A stretch of 64,000 nt of DNA from DASUAS01 sp963809795. GTDB lineage: Bacteria > Actinomycetota > Acidimicrobiia > IMCC26256 > DASPTH01. Where the stretch lies: positions 84,593 to 148,592 of the forward strand of contig CAWELN010000030.1 in assembly GCA_963809795.1 (NCBI GenBank). The letters run 5' to 3'. Every line of letters starts with the position of its first letter. Within the stretch, counting starts at the first letter, position 1. A program made the translations under genes and the position numbers. A model generated the notes under the pieces. It was not told where the DNA came from, did not search any database, and saw only the letters and a list, made by a program, of their open reading frames with translations. This document shows positions 17,476-28,401 of the stretch, piece after piece.

Positions 17476-18492
17476 CTAGTCGGCGGTACCGCCCGGCTCG
17501 GCGGCGGGGGGCTGTTCGACGCCGCGCCGCACGCCGCGCACGACGGCGTGGGCCACGTCGGGCCCCCGCAGCACGAGCTCGCGCATGGCGTCGACGTCGC
17601 CCTGGGCCACCGGTTCGCAGATCACCGCGGCCATGCGGGTCTCCCGGAGCACCGCGTAGGTCCGACCGGCGACGCACGGCTCGCCACCGAGGATGGGTGC
17701 GAGCTCGCGGCTCACCGCGTCGGCGACCGCGAACCCGGCCTCGGACCGGAAGCGGCCCGACTCGTAGTAGCTGCACCGGCAGCCGGACGCGTCACCGGCG
17801 CGGAAGGCGAGGAACAGGTCGGCGGTGTAGCGGTTCGCCTCCGCGGCCAGGATCGGATCGGTGGCGCCGGTGGCGTCGAGCGCGGCGCCGGCGCCGATCT
17901 CGTTGAGCTCGCGGACCACCGTCCGCGCCAGCGTCTCGAACCCGGGCGCGGCGGCGACGAACACGCGGCGGCCGGAGAGGCGGTGGGGACCGCGGCGGAG
18001 CACCTCGCGCTCGCGGACGCTGGCCACCGACCCCTCGGCCAGGGTCCCGACGCGATCGAGCACGGAGATCGTCGACGCGCCACAGATGCCGTCGGTGGGG
18101 AGGTCCATGTTGCGCTGGAACTCGACCAGCGCGCGCGTCGTGTCGTCGCCGAGGATGCCGTCCTCGCGGCCGGCGTCGAAGCCGAGGCCGTTCAGCCGGC
18201 GCTGCAGCTCGGCGACGTCGTCGCCGCGCAGCATCGGACGGGTCCGGTAGAGGAGTCGGTCCCCGAGGCGCCAACCGCTCTCGACCACTGCGGCCCAGGT
18301 CTGGGGGCCGCAGATGCCATCGACCCGGAGCCCGCGGCTCTCCTGGAAGGCGCGCACGACCCGCTCGGTCGCGGCACCGAACGATCCGGCCTCGACGCGC
18401 GGGATCTCGTGGCCCAGCGTGCCGAGCCGCACCTGGAGATCGCGTACCGCCTCGCCACGGCTGCCCGGCCGCAGCACGGCCGGGTCGCTCAA
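17476..18492 (-). CDS. CwlM-like pseudoamidase with two peptidoglycan-binding domains
   Basis: A 338-residue protein. Two PG_binding_1 repeats come first ([20 protein letters not shown] and [19 protein letters not shown], each ending near VDGICG or TDGICG), followed by an Amidase_3 fold. The zinc-binding histidines of active amidases are missing: the DPGHGG-type motif reads AAAPGFET and the SIHAN-type motif reads AFRAG. It is therefore probably not an enzyme. CwlM, encoded beside trxA-trxB-sigM in mycobacteria, regulates MurA rather than cutting peptidoglycan, and a similar role is inferred. Start TTG at 18492 overlaps the trxA stop by four bases, indicating coupling. Confidence 0.82.
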   Translation of the reverse strand: MSDPAVLRPGSRGEAVRDLQVRLGTLGHEIPRVEAGSFGAATERVVRAFQESRGLRVDGICGPQTWAAVVESGWRLGDRLLYRTRPMLRGDDVAELQRRLNGLGFDAGREDGILGDDTTRALVEFQRNMDLPTDGICGASTISVLDRVGTLAEGSVASVREREVLRRGPHRLSGRRVFVAAAPGFETLARTVVRELNEIGAGAALDATGATDPILAAEANRYTADLFLAFRAGDASGCRCSYYESGRFRSEAGFAVADAVSRELAPILGGEPCVAGRTYAVLRETRMAAVICEPVAQGDVDAMRELVLRGPDVAHAVVRGVRRGVEQPPAAEPGGTAD

Positions 18493-18819
18493 GCGATGAA
18501 CTCGGCGAGGTCCTGGAGCAGCTGACCCTTGCCCTTCGCGCCGACGAGCCGCTTCACCTGCTGGCCATCCTTGAACACGAGGAGCGTCGGGATGCTCATG
18601 ACGTCGAACCGTCGGGCGGTGTCGGGGTTGTCGTCGACGTTGAGCTTGCCGATGACGAGCTTGCCGCGTCTGCTCGACGGCGATCTCCGCCAACGTGGGC
18701 GCGATCATCTTGCAGGGACCGCACCACTCCGCCCAGAAGTCGACCAGCACGGGCGTGTCGGAGCCCGCGAGGGTCTCGTCGAAGGTCGCGTCGGAGAGGT
18801 GCAGGATGTCGTCGGCCAC
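18489..18819 (-). CDS. trxA: thioredoxin (one-base frameshift)
   Basis: Disulfide reductant, about 109 residues. The N-terminal half has the active site [13 protein letters not shown]; the C-terminal half, in the next frame, reads [21 protein letters not shown] and contains [12 protein letters not shown] with the cis-proline. One extra base near 18665 splits the gene. The GTG at 18819 follows AGGAAAGGA and gives the standard N-terminus. It is paired with trxB upstream, which would reduce it. Confidence 0.9.
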
Positions 18820-18919
18820 GGCGGGTCCTTTCCTGAGGTCGGCTGAGTCTACCGACCGGCTGTGGGACACAACGCTCCGCGGTGCGCGGTCATTCCACCG
18901 CGACGGAGTCGGGATTCGG

Positions 18920-19894
<975 letters not shown>

Positions 19895-19908
<14 letters not shown>

Positions 19909-20188
19909 CCTTGGTCCGCGGGGTGCGCATCCTCCAGACGAACGCCCCCGCGATCACGAAGATTCCACCCAGGATCACGTAGGCCGCCCACACCTCTCCC
20001 GTGAGGACGACGAGCACCCGGAACAGTGCGATCGCCATCATCAACGCCGCGGTCACCACGAAGAACGCGACGAGCAGACCGAAGACGACGGCCTTGGTGG
20101 CCGTCTGCGCCGGGACGACCGTCCGGTCGCGAACGGTGGCGACGACATTCTCCAGGGTGTCGACCGCATCGGTTGTCCAGTCCGCCAC
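19895..20188 (-). CDS. small two-helix membrane protein
   Basis: A 97-residue protein with two hydrophobic helices (about 33-58 and 63-85) and a short basic C-terminus. No family recognised with confidence; it resembles small holin-like or phage-holin-superfamily-III-type integral proteins only in architecture. It sits between the anti-sigma factor and trxB, overlapping trxB, so it is part of the same transcription unit. Confidence 0.7.
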
Positions 20189-20257
20189 GGCGCGCTCCCT
20201 TCCCCGCGGTTCCGTGAGTCTCGGGAGCGTACCCGGTGCGTGGGCCCGGTGAACGGG

Positions 20258-20906
20258 TCACGAGAGCGGTCGCACCTCGCAGGGGTCGGCCAGCACGGCG
20301 TCGATCGACCGGGCGCCGTCGCCCTCGTCGGTGAGGACGACCAGCGCGTGGCGGCCGTCGAGCGTGCCCGATCCCACCGCGGTGACCGTGCCCGCCGGGA
20401 GCTGGTCGCGACAGGCCGACGTCGACAGCTGATTCGCCGTGGTCTCGGCACCGGCGTCGGGGTCAGCGTCGCCGCCGTTGGAAGGCGCCACCGCCGCGCT
20501 CCGCGCATGCTCCAGGGCGGTGCGGAGGCGCCGGAGGTTCGTGGGCGTGTCGAGGTCGCCGAAGTCACCGACATCGACCGGCGGCCGCGTGGCCGCGATG
20601 GAAGGCGACGCCGGCTGGATCCGGTCGCGGCTTTGCCCCAGCGCCTTTCCGGCGTCGCTCAGTTGGGCCTCGTTGCCGCTCTGCGCGGTGAAGAGCGCGA
20701 GCGCGGCCACGAGCACGACCACGATCAGCGCCGCGGTCGCGATCCAGCGCCACGCGCGCTGGGACGCAGCAGGGCTCGGCGCTGTCCGCGGACGCCTGCA
20801 TCGCGCTCGTCACCAGCCGGCGGCGGGTCAGCTCGTCGAGCGGCTCGGGTTCGAGCCACGTGGCGATGCGCTCGTCGCGCTGATCGTCGGGACGATCGTC
20901 AGCCAT
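20258..20906 (-). CDS. membrane-anchored anti-sigma factor (frameshifted)
   Basis: The N-terminal cytoplasmic part begins MADDRPDDQRDERIATWL. A transmembrane helix rich in Val/Ala/Leu follows, then an outer domain with two cysteines (STSACRDQLPAG and LADPCEVRPLS). One extra base near 20770 shifts the frame just before the helix; corrected length is about 215 residues. No HxxxCxxC zinc anti-sigma motif is seen. Overlap of eight bases with the sigma-factor gene and the sigM-rsmA-trxB-trxA order of mycobacteria support the assignment; sequence alone would not. Confidence 0.7.
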
Positions 20907-21510
20907 CGTCGTTCTGACGTACGGGAGAGGGGACACGGTTCCCGGAGCCGGGTGGCCCGGCGCCGGGTGCCCGCTCTGCCTGCGGGTCCAGTCGTTCCAC
21001 GAGGAGCGCGCGCCCGCGGGAGATCCGCGAGCGGACCGTCCCGGGCGGCACGTCGAGCACCTCGGCGATCTCCGCGTAGTCGAGGTCGCACAGGTCGCGC
21101 AGCACGACCGCGACCCGGAAGTCGTCCGGGAGCGTGCGCAACGCCGCGTCCACGTCGAGCCGCGCTCCGACCCGGTCCTCGATGGCGGGGCCGGGGGCAA
21201 CGGGCTGGGGCCCGTCGGGATGGGCGGGGACCGGCCGCCGCCGCCTCCTCCGCAGCTCGTCGAGCGCGGCGTTGGTCGCCACCCGGTAGCACCAGGTGCT
21301 GAACGCGGCCCGTCCGTCGAAGCGGTCGATGCCACGCGCGATCGCGATCATCGCCTCCTGGGTGGCGTCGAGCGCGTCCTCGGGATGGGCGACGACGCGA
21401 CGACAGACCGCGTGGATCCGGTCCACGTGACGATCGAGGAGCACCTCCAGCGCCCGTCGGTCGCCGCGGGAAGCGCGGGCGGCGAGGACGGAATCGCTCT
21501 CGTCACGCAA
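20899..21510 (-). CDS. sigM: ECF RNA polymerase sigma factor, SigM-like
   Basis: A 203-residue group IV sigma factor. Region 2 includes DATQEAMIAIARGIDRFDG and AAFSTWCYRVATNAALDEL; region 4 includes LPDDFRVAVVLRDLCDLDY and the helix-turn-helix PGTVRSRISRGRALL. It overlaps the downstream anti-sigma gene and the upstream kinase gene, so all three are probably co-expressed. By context it corresponds to mycobacterial SigM. Confidence 0.88.
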   Translation of the reverse strand: MRDESDSVLAARASRGDRRALEVLLDRHVDRIHAVCRRVVAHPEDALDATQEAMIAIARGIDRFDGRAAFSTWCYRVATNAALDELRRRRRRPVPAHPDGPQPVAPGPAIEDRVGARLDVDAALRTLPDDFRVAVVLRDLCDLDYAEIAEVLDVPPGTVRSRISRGRALLVERLDPQAERAPGAGPPGSGNRVPSPVRQNDDG

Positions 21511-23062
21511 CCCTCACCTCGCTCACGTCGACGTAGTGCTTCCCGTTCTCGCCCGCGGGCAGCTGGGTGAGCCAGAGCAGCACCGAGCGCCCCTTGACCC
21601 CACCGACATCGAAGGTGTGCGTTCGCTCGAGGTCGGAACCGTGCGTCCGCGCCTCACCCCAGTCGCCGAGGGTCTGCAGCTCCGACGGCGACTTGTCGCT
21701 GACGTAGATCGACGCGCCCCAACCGTTCTGCTGGGTCTCGACGAAGACCTTGTTCACGTCGACGTCGGCGCCGAGCGCGAACGCGAGTCCCACGCCGTTC
21801 TTGGCGCCGTCGGGGAAGTTGTCGTACTGCTCGGTCGTCCAGCTCGTGGTCGGGTCGCCGTCGACGGCGTTGTGCACCGCGCCGGGGTTCTCGGTACCGT
21901 CGCCGAGCGGGTCGAACGCGGTCGGGGTGAGCACCACCTTGGAGGCGGTGGGCGGCGCCGCCCCCGCGCCGCCATTGGCGCCGCTGGACGAGCTGCCGTC
22001 GCTGACCAGCACGTACGCGAGGACGCCACCGGCGATGGCGACGAGCAGGACCAGGAGTGCCCAGAGCCACCCCAGCCGCCGTCGTCGCCGCCGCGGGGCG
22101 GGGGCCGGAGGTGGGGCGGGGACGGGCTGTGGGCTGGTCGGCCCGGTGTGCGCGGGGGGTGCCGCCGGGCGGGGGACGGGGTGGGCCGGGCCCGTCCCGG
22201 TGGGCGCGACCGGCTGCGGAAGCGAGCCGGTGGGGTCGAGGCGGGCGCGGTCGAGGGCGTCGCGCACCGCCGCGGCCGACCCGAACCGGGCTTCGGGCTG
22301 CCGGGCGAGGCAGCGGTGGATCACGTCGTCGAGGGCCTGTGAGACCTCGGGCCGCTCGACGCGGATGGCGGGTGCCGACGTGGTGAGGCGCGCCATGGCG
22401 GTGGCGATGTCGGTGTCGCCGCCGAACGGTGGGTGGCCGACCAGCGACTCGAACATGAGCAGCCCGAGCGCGTAGACGTCGGTGCGGGGGTCGGTCGGGC
22501 GCCCGTTGACCTGTTCGGGCGCGAGGTAGCGGGCGGTGCCCATCACGGTGCCCGTGCGGGTGAGGTCGTCGCCGCCCGCGGCCTTGGCGATGCCGAAGTC
22601 GGTGACCTTCACCGGGCCCGCGCGCGGGACGAGCACGTTGGCGGGCTTCACGTCACGGTGGACGATCCCGGCGCGGTGCGCGGCGTCGAGCGCGTCGGCG
22701 ACCTGCTTGCCGATGCGGATGACGTCGGCGACGGGGAGACCGTTGTGCTCGTCGATCAGGTGGCGCAGCGTGGGGCCGTCGACCAGCTCCATGACGATGT
22801 ACGCGATGCCCTCGTCGTCGCCGGTGTCGTAGGTGGAGACGATGTTGGGATGTGACAACCGCGCCGCCGCGATCGCCTCGTTGCGGAACCGGGCGCGGGT
22901 CGCGTCGTCGGCCGCGAGATCGGCGCGCAGCACCTTCACCGCAACCCGCCGTGACAGCACAGGGTCGTCGGCGATCCACACCGTCGCCATGCCGCCGCGT
23001 GCGAGCGGCTCGACCAGTCGGTATCGGCCTCCGAGCACGCGCCCGGGTGTGATCAGTTCCAC
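21503..23062 (-). CDS. transmembrane Ser/Thr protein kinase with sugar-binding-like outer domain
   Basis: A 519-residue PASTA-less Hanks-type kinase. Catalytic residues are complete: glycine loop LARGGMATV, Lys43 (VAVK), Glu62, HRDVKPAN at about 135-142, DFG at 155-157, and APEQ in the P+1 loop. After a Pro-rich segment comes a transmembrane helix (about 330-352). The outer domain of ~150 residues resembles the discoidin-like/NPCBM fold (AVDGDPTTSWTTEQYDN). In mycobacteria a pseudokinase and this outer domain are fused to MurJ (MviN); here they are separate and the kinase looks active. It probably senses cell-wall material and controls lipid II flipping or SigM; this role is inferred. Confidence 0.88.
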   Translation of the reverse strand: MELITPGRVLGGRYRLVEPLARGGMATVWIADDPVLSRRVAVKVLRADLAADDATRARFRNEAIAAARLSHPNIVSTYDTGDDEGIAYIVMELVDGPTLRHLIDEHNGLPVADVIRIGKQVADALDAAHRAGIVHRDVKPANVLVPRAGPVKVTDFGIAKAAGGDDLTRTGTVMGTARYLAPEQVNGRPTDPRTDVYALGLLMFESLVGHPPFGGDTDIATAMARLTTSAPAIRVERPEVSQALDDVIHRCLARQPEARFGSAAAVRDALDRARLDPTGSLPQPVAPTGTGPAHPVPRPAAPPAHTGPTSPQPVPAPPPAPAPRRRRRRLGWLWALLVLLVAIAGGVLAYVLVSDGSSSSGANGGAGAAPPTASKVVLTPTAFDPLGDGTENPGAVHNAVDGDPTTSWTTEQYDNFPDGAKNGVGLAFALGADVDVNKVFVETQQNGWGASIYVSDKSPSELQTLGDWGEARTHGSDLERTHTFDVGGVKGRSVLLWLTQLPAGENGKHYVDVSEVRVA

Positions 23063-23078
23063 GGTTGCATTGTGACCC

Positions 23079-23915
23079 TCACTGGACGGTCTGGAACGTC
23101 ACTCCGATGACACGCGGCCCGGCGTGGGTGCCGATGACGGGGCCGACCACGCCGGTGATGATGTCGTCGCGCGGGAAGATCGGTTCGAGCATCTCGAGCA
23201 GCTCGTCGAGATCGGGTGCGTTGCCGTGCAGCACCGCGAGGTGCTCGATCTTCCCTTCCGCCGCCTTCGCGGCGAGCAGCTTCAACGCTTTCGATCGCGT
23301 GCGCACCTTGCCCGCTTCCTCGACGATCCCTTCGCGCACCTCGATCACCGGCTTGATCGACAGCACCGTGCCGAGCAGCGCGCGCGCGTTGCCCACTCGG
23401 CCACCCCGCTTCAGGAATTCGAGCGTGTCGAGCGTGGCGAAGAGCTTGGTGCGGTCGCGCCGATCGACGACCTCCTGCACGATCGACTCGAGCGAGTCGC
23501 CGTCGGCCGCCCGCCGAGCCGCGGTGAGACAGAGGTTGCCGAGGCCCATCGACGCGCTCCGTGAGTCGATGACCTGCACCGGAACGTCGCCGGACACCGC
23601 CGCCGCCGCCAGTTGGGCCGCTTGCATGGTGGCGGAGAGATGCGAGGAGAGGTTGATGCACACGATGCCGGTCGCGCCCCGGGCGTGCAGCTCCCGGAAC
23701 CTCTTCTCGAACGCCCCGGCCGACGGGGCGGCCGTCTCCGGGAGCAGCTTGGAGTGCTCGAGCCGGTGCCAGAACTCGTCGGTGCTGAGCTCCTCGCGGT
23801 CGACGAGCTCCTCGTCGCCGAAGCGGATGGTGAGCGGGACGATCTCGATGCGGAGCGCGTCGACCAGCGGCTGCGGCAGGTCGCAGCTGCTGTCGGTGAC
23901 CACCCGGATGCTCAC
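23079..23915 (-). CDS. DegV family fatty-acid-binding protein
   Basis: A 278-residue DegV protein. The N-terminus MSIRVVTDSSCDLP and the internal SAGAFEKRFRELHARG and SRSASMGLG segments are typical. DegV proteins bind fatty acids; in Firmicutes some (FakB) feed a fatty-acid kinase, but no FakA is seen here. It lies between murJ and the kinase, with 16 and 36 base gaps, and so is part of the operon. Confidence 0.88.
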   Translation of the reverse strand: MSIRVVTDSSCDLPQPLVDALRIEIVPLTIRFGDEELVDREELSTDEFWHRLEHSKLLPETAAPSAGAFEKRFRELHARGATGIVCINLSSHLSATMQAAQLAAAAVSGDVPVQVIDSRSASMGLGNLCLTAARRAADGDSLESIVQEVVDRRDRTKLFATLDTLEFLKRGGRVGNARALLGTVLSIKPVIEVREGIVEEAGKVRTRSKALKLLAAKAAEGKIEHLAVLHGNAPDLDELLEMLEPIFPRDDIITGVVGPVIGTHAGPRVIGVTFQTVQ

Positions 23916-23951
23916 ACGCGCTCCCTGATTCCCTCGACGACGGGTTGATCG

Positions 23952-25608
23952 TTACACGCGCGGGCGGCGGCCCACGCCTCCGGGCCGCAGCCGGGCCGGG
24001 ACCAGGGCGGCGATCGACGACAGCTCGTCGACGTGGAGGAGGGCCAGCCCGCCGAGATACACCGCGCCGCCGACGAGGGTGCCGATGATCGCCGACGCGA
24101 ACGCGGCGGTGGTGGTGTCCCACCCGATGAGCTCGCCGACGGCCCAGCTCACCGCCGCCACCGCGGCGCCGGCGACGACCACCTTCACCAGGGTGATCCC
24201 CAGGCGCCGGGTCGTGATGCCGCCCAGTTGGAGGTGCAGCACGAACAGCGTGAGCAGGGCGGCCACGAAGTAGGCGAGGGAGAATGCGAGGGCGAGTCCC
24301 GGGATGCCCAGCCACGCGTACAGCGGGAACGCGAGCCCGATGTTGATCGCGTTCTCGATGCAGTTGAGCCAGAACGGCGTGAAGGTGTCGTGTCGGGCGT
24401 AGAACGCCCGCATCGCGAACAGGTAGAGCGAGAAGGGGAGCAGGCCGACCGAGAAGGCGACCAACGTGTCGGCCACCACCGACGCGTCCCCACCGGAGAA
24501 CGCGCCGCGCTGCAGCAGCGCGACGATGATCGGGCGTGCGAGCCCGATGTACAGCGCGGCGGCGGGGACGATCACGACCGACGCCAGTCGGAGCCCGCGC
24601 GAGAGCTGATCGCGCAACCCACGACGATCGCGGCGCGCGGCCGCGCTCGCCATCTCGGGCGTGAACGTGGTCATCAGCGAGACCGCGAACAATCCGTGCG
24701 GGAGTTGGAAGAACGCGTAGGCGCTGATGTAGATGAACGGCCCGCCGTCGGTCCCGTTGGCGAGCACGGTCACGACCAGCAGCGCGATCTGGTTGGCGAT
24801 CACGTAGCCGACCGTCCAACCCGACAGGCGCAGCATGGTGAGCACGGCCGGATGTCGCCACGCGGGCAGGAAGCGCAGGTGCGCGTGCAGGCGCGCCAGC
24901 GGAGGCAGGAGCGCGAGCGCCATCACCATCACGCCCGCGGTCGTCCCCAGGCCGATGAGCAGGATCAAACCGTCGTCGTCGAGCACGCTGCGCACGGTGA
25001 GCGACCCGTCGGCGATCCTCGGAAGGGCGAGGAACACTGCGATGACGACGACGTTGTTGAGGATCGGTGCGAACGCGGCAGCGAGGAAGCGACGGCGCGC
25101 GTTCGAGCATCGCGGTCGCGAGGGTGACGATGCCGTAGAACAACATCTGCGGCATGAAGAGGCGGAGGAGGTCGGTCGCCAGCTCCTGTTGGGCGGCGAC
25201 GTTCGACCCGTGCACGTTCAGCGTGTACAGGTCGACGATCCACGGCGCGGCGATGACGCCGATGACGGTGACCCCCGCCAACGCGAGCATCGCGACGGTG
25301 AAGATCGCGCTCGACGCGTCGTCGTCGCGCGCTTCGAAGTGCTTCACGAACAGCGGGACGAGGGTCGCGGTCAGCACCCCGCCGAGGAGCAGCTCGTAGA
25401 CGATGTTGGGCGCCTCGTTCGCATAGCTGTAGGTGCCGGCGAGGGTCGTGGCGCCGAGCGCGTACGCGATGGCCGCGATGCGCACGAAGCCGGTGATGCG
25501 GGAGAGCGCGGTGCCGACGGCGACGACCGCGCTGGACCGGACGAGGGAGGTCTCGGCCTCGGTGGGATTGGAGCCCGGCTCGGTGAGCCCGACGTCGTCG
25601 GCGCTCAC
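23952..25608 (-). CDS. murJ: lipid II flippase MurJ (MviN), one-base frameshift
   Basis: MOP-superfamily flippase moving lipid II across the inner membrane; about 551 residues and 14 predicted helices. The N-terminal half begins with a cytoplasmic stretch, then SSAVVAVGTALSRITGFVRI. Conserved residues include the GVLTATLVPLF and PHGLFAVSLMTTFTPEMA segments. One extra base near 25098, after TAMLERA, splits it into two frames. No kinase is attached, unlike mycobacterial MviN. It lies four bases downstream of the DUF6049 gene. Confidence 0.92.
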
Positions 25609-25612
25609 GTAT

Positions 25613-27662
25613 TCAAGCGGGCTGCCCGGTGGGCGTCGCGACCGGGAACGAAGGGTGGTGCTCCTGCGAGCGCTTCCGGCGCCGCCGGTGGATGTCCCAG
25701 CCCCACCAGATGGCGAGGAACGCGATCGCGCCCACGGTCAGGAACACTCCCACACCGCTGACGAAGGTGGAGCGGACGGTGATCCTCCTGCTCCCGACCT
25801 GCAGGCCGTCGGTCGTCGTGACCGTCAGCTCCACCGGCGACTGGCCCGAGCCGCGCGTCTCGACCGCCACCCGGACGGTCGTGCTGCGTGACCGCGGGAG
25901 CACCACGTCGCGCTCGGCACCGTCGGGGAACAGGAGGCGGTCGCTCTCCAGCTTCATGTGGACGGTGACGTCCTGGTTGCTCGTGTTCTGGAAGCTGATC
26001 GGGATCTGGGCCTTGCTCGACGTGATCGTGATCGTCCCCGGGGGCTGGAGATGGATCTGGCCGAGGAACCCCGACACCGAGGTGCCGATCGAATCGAGCA
26101 GGCCGCGCGCGGCCTTGCGGCCGACCGGGTTCTGCCAGTCGGCCGACACCGACGACGCCAACGCCCGGTCGGCCCGCTCGGCCTGCGCGCTGTCGGTGCC
26201 CACGAGACGCGCGACCGCGTCGCGATCAGCGGTCGCCGCCTGGTAGTCCTGCAGGCTCACCGGTGTCCTGGGCGGGTCGTACGGAGCCAGCTGTCGATAC
26301 ACCGGTGCACTGTCGGGTTGGCCGTCGACCGTCGCGGTGGGCACGGCGTCGAGCATCCCGGCGACCGTCGTCGCGTGCAGGAGCGGGTTGTTGCGCAGTC
26401 CGGCGAACACCGCGGCCACGAACGTGTCGTCGGCGTCCCAGCGGTCGGGGTTGGTGAGGGTGATGCCGCGGGTGATCGAAGGCTGCTCGCCGGCGACCAG
26501 CGAGAGCCCCGCGAGCAGGTGCGCGGCGCGCAGCGCGGGCGGGTCGTTCCCGGTGAGGAACTGCTCGAGCCCCTGGTCGGTCGCGAGCACGGTGACCGCG
26601 CTCGAGTCGTCGCCGGGCACGGCCTGCACCTTGAACGGGTGCGCGGGCGTGTACTTCTCGTTGGCCGGCGTGAGTTGGGTGCCGTCGACCACCAATTGCC
26701 GGGCGCTCGCGTTCAGGAGCAGCCGCAGCGACGGGAGGTCGAGGGGGCCGGGCAACGCGGTGCTGGGGTCGAGATGGGCACCGAAGAAGGTCTCGAGCGT
26801 CGTCACCCCGCGTGCGAACTCCGACGCCGGCGGCTGGTTCACGACGCCGCCGAGGTCGTTCCGCAGGATGGCGGGCAGGTCGAGGGGGACGAACGGACCG
26901 GTGAGCACCTGGTTGCGCAGGCCCGCGCTCCGGACGGCGGCGACGCCCGCCGCCAGGTCCGGTGACCGGGCCGCGAGCGTGTTCCACGCGTCGAGGGTCT
27001 CGGGACTGGGCGCCAGCGTGAGCTGCACGTCGGGGTTCGCCCCGAGCTCGTTCGCCTGGCGGCCGAGCCGGCCCGTCGGCTGGAGGTCGGCGAGCGTGTT
27101 CGCGTTGACCGGCGCCGCCGCGTTGCCCACGTAGGCGGGTTCGGCTCGGAGTGGCCAGACCCAGGCCACCTGGAGGGGTGTTCCGAAGGTGAGCGCGCCG
27201 CCCGCGCCCAGGGGCTCGACCACGACGTGGGTGACGAAGTGGGCGAGCGACTCGTCGCTCGGCGCTCCGCAGGTCGACCTCGAGGGGATACACGCCGCTG
27301 CTGGAGATCGCGTTGGTGGGGTACAGCAGGATCCGGTGGCCGTTGGCGTCGGTCGGTAGCTCGTCGAACGCGAACGGGGTGAGGTTGCGCGACGGCGGGA
27401 GGCCACCCCCGCTGACGCTCTCGTCGAACGCGGTCCGGCTCTCGAGCGGATCGTGCACCGTGAGCACGACCCGGGACCCGGGCGGCACGTTCGCGGCCTG
27501 GAAGCTCATCAGGAACGTGCCGTCGGGGGCCACCCACGGGCTCTGGGCGGCGAGCGCGAACGACGGCACCGCGGCCTGCGCGCCCGCGGACGGCGCGAAG
27601 GCGGCGACACCGGCGACGGAGGACACCACCACCACGAGGGTGACGAGGACGCGCCGGATCAC
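25613..27662 (-). CDS. DUF6049 secreted/membrane protein (one-base frameshift)
   Basis: A protein of about 682 residues, equivalent in position to mycobacterial Rv3909, next to murJ. It has an N-terminal signal peptide (residues ~1-30, ending near PSAGAQA), a large extracellular part with several beta-rich segments, a late Ig-like region (QDVTVHMKLESDRLLFPDG) and a C-terminal transmembrane helix followed by a basic tail. One extra base near 27265 breaks the frame. The GTG at 27662 overlaps the GNAT stop (GTGA). Function unknown; conserved linkage with MurJ suggests an envelope role. Confidence 0.82.
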
Positions 27663-28353
27663 AGGGACCGCCCGAGGACGCACAGGCCCGCGGGGATGGT
27701 GTCGAAGCCGAACGAGCGGTAGAGCGCGAGCGCGCGATCGTTCGCCAGTTGCGTGTTGACGTACACGCGGTCGCCACCGTGCTTCCACACCCAGGCGAGG
27801 CCGTCGGCCACGAGGGCCCGGCCCCAGCCGCGGAACGCGCGGCCGGGTGCACCGCCACCCGCTGGAGGTAGCCGTACCGGCCGGCAACGCCGGTGATCGC
27901 GTACGCGACGACGCGGTCGCCGTCACGACCCACTCGGAAGCGGGTGCTGGGCGTGGCGTCGAGCGCGTCCTTGAGCCCGACGGGACCGAGGCGCCAGAAC
28001 TCGTCGAACGAGAGGTCGTCGAGCTCGAGCACCTGGGTGCGGTCGCGCCGGGTGGCCTTCTCCAGCGGGAGCAGGGCCGGGGCCGGCGCGGTGTCGAGGT
28101 CGAGGGCGAGGAGGTGGAGGCGCTCGCGCACCGAGAACCCGGCGTCGACGAAGACCCCGGACTCCGCCGGGCTCACCGCGCTGGTGAGGACGGAGTCGTA
28201 GCCGGACGCGCGCGCCCGCTCGATGCAATGGTGCACGACGCTCGGCGGCACGCTGGCGTCGGGCCCGACCACCAGGTGCGCCGCCCCGCCGCCCCCGCGC
28301 CAGGGGGCGATGCGTGCCCAGCTGTCGCCGAAGCGCAGGGTCTGCTGCCGCAC
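27659..28353 (-). CDS. GNAT family N-acetyltransferase (one-base frameshift)
   Basis: An acetyltransferase of about 231 residues. The acetyl-CoA-binding region is YLQRVAVHP followed, in the other frame, by RAFRGWGRALVADGLAWVW. The last helix-strand is NDRALALYRSFGFDTIP, typical of GNATs. A missing base near 27850 separates the two. Possibly the first gene of the leftward cluster; mycobacteria have mutT4 near this place. Substrate unknown. Confidence 0.82.
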
Positions 28354-28401
28354 AGAAGCAGGGTAATGGTCCGGATCTCGCGACGCCCCTCACTCCCCGG
28401 C

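Noticed and set aside
23053..24500. Extended frame continuing from the murJ N-terminus across degV
   Set aside because: Beyond the frame break the translation is Arg-rich shadow sequence; degV and the rest of murJ are read in other frames.
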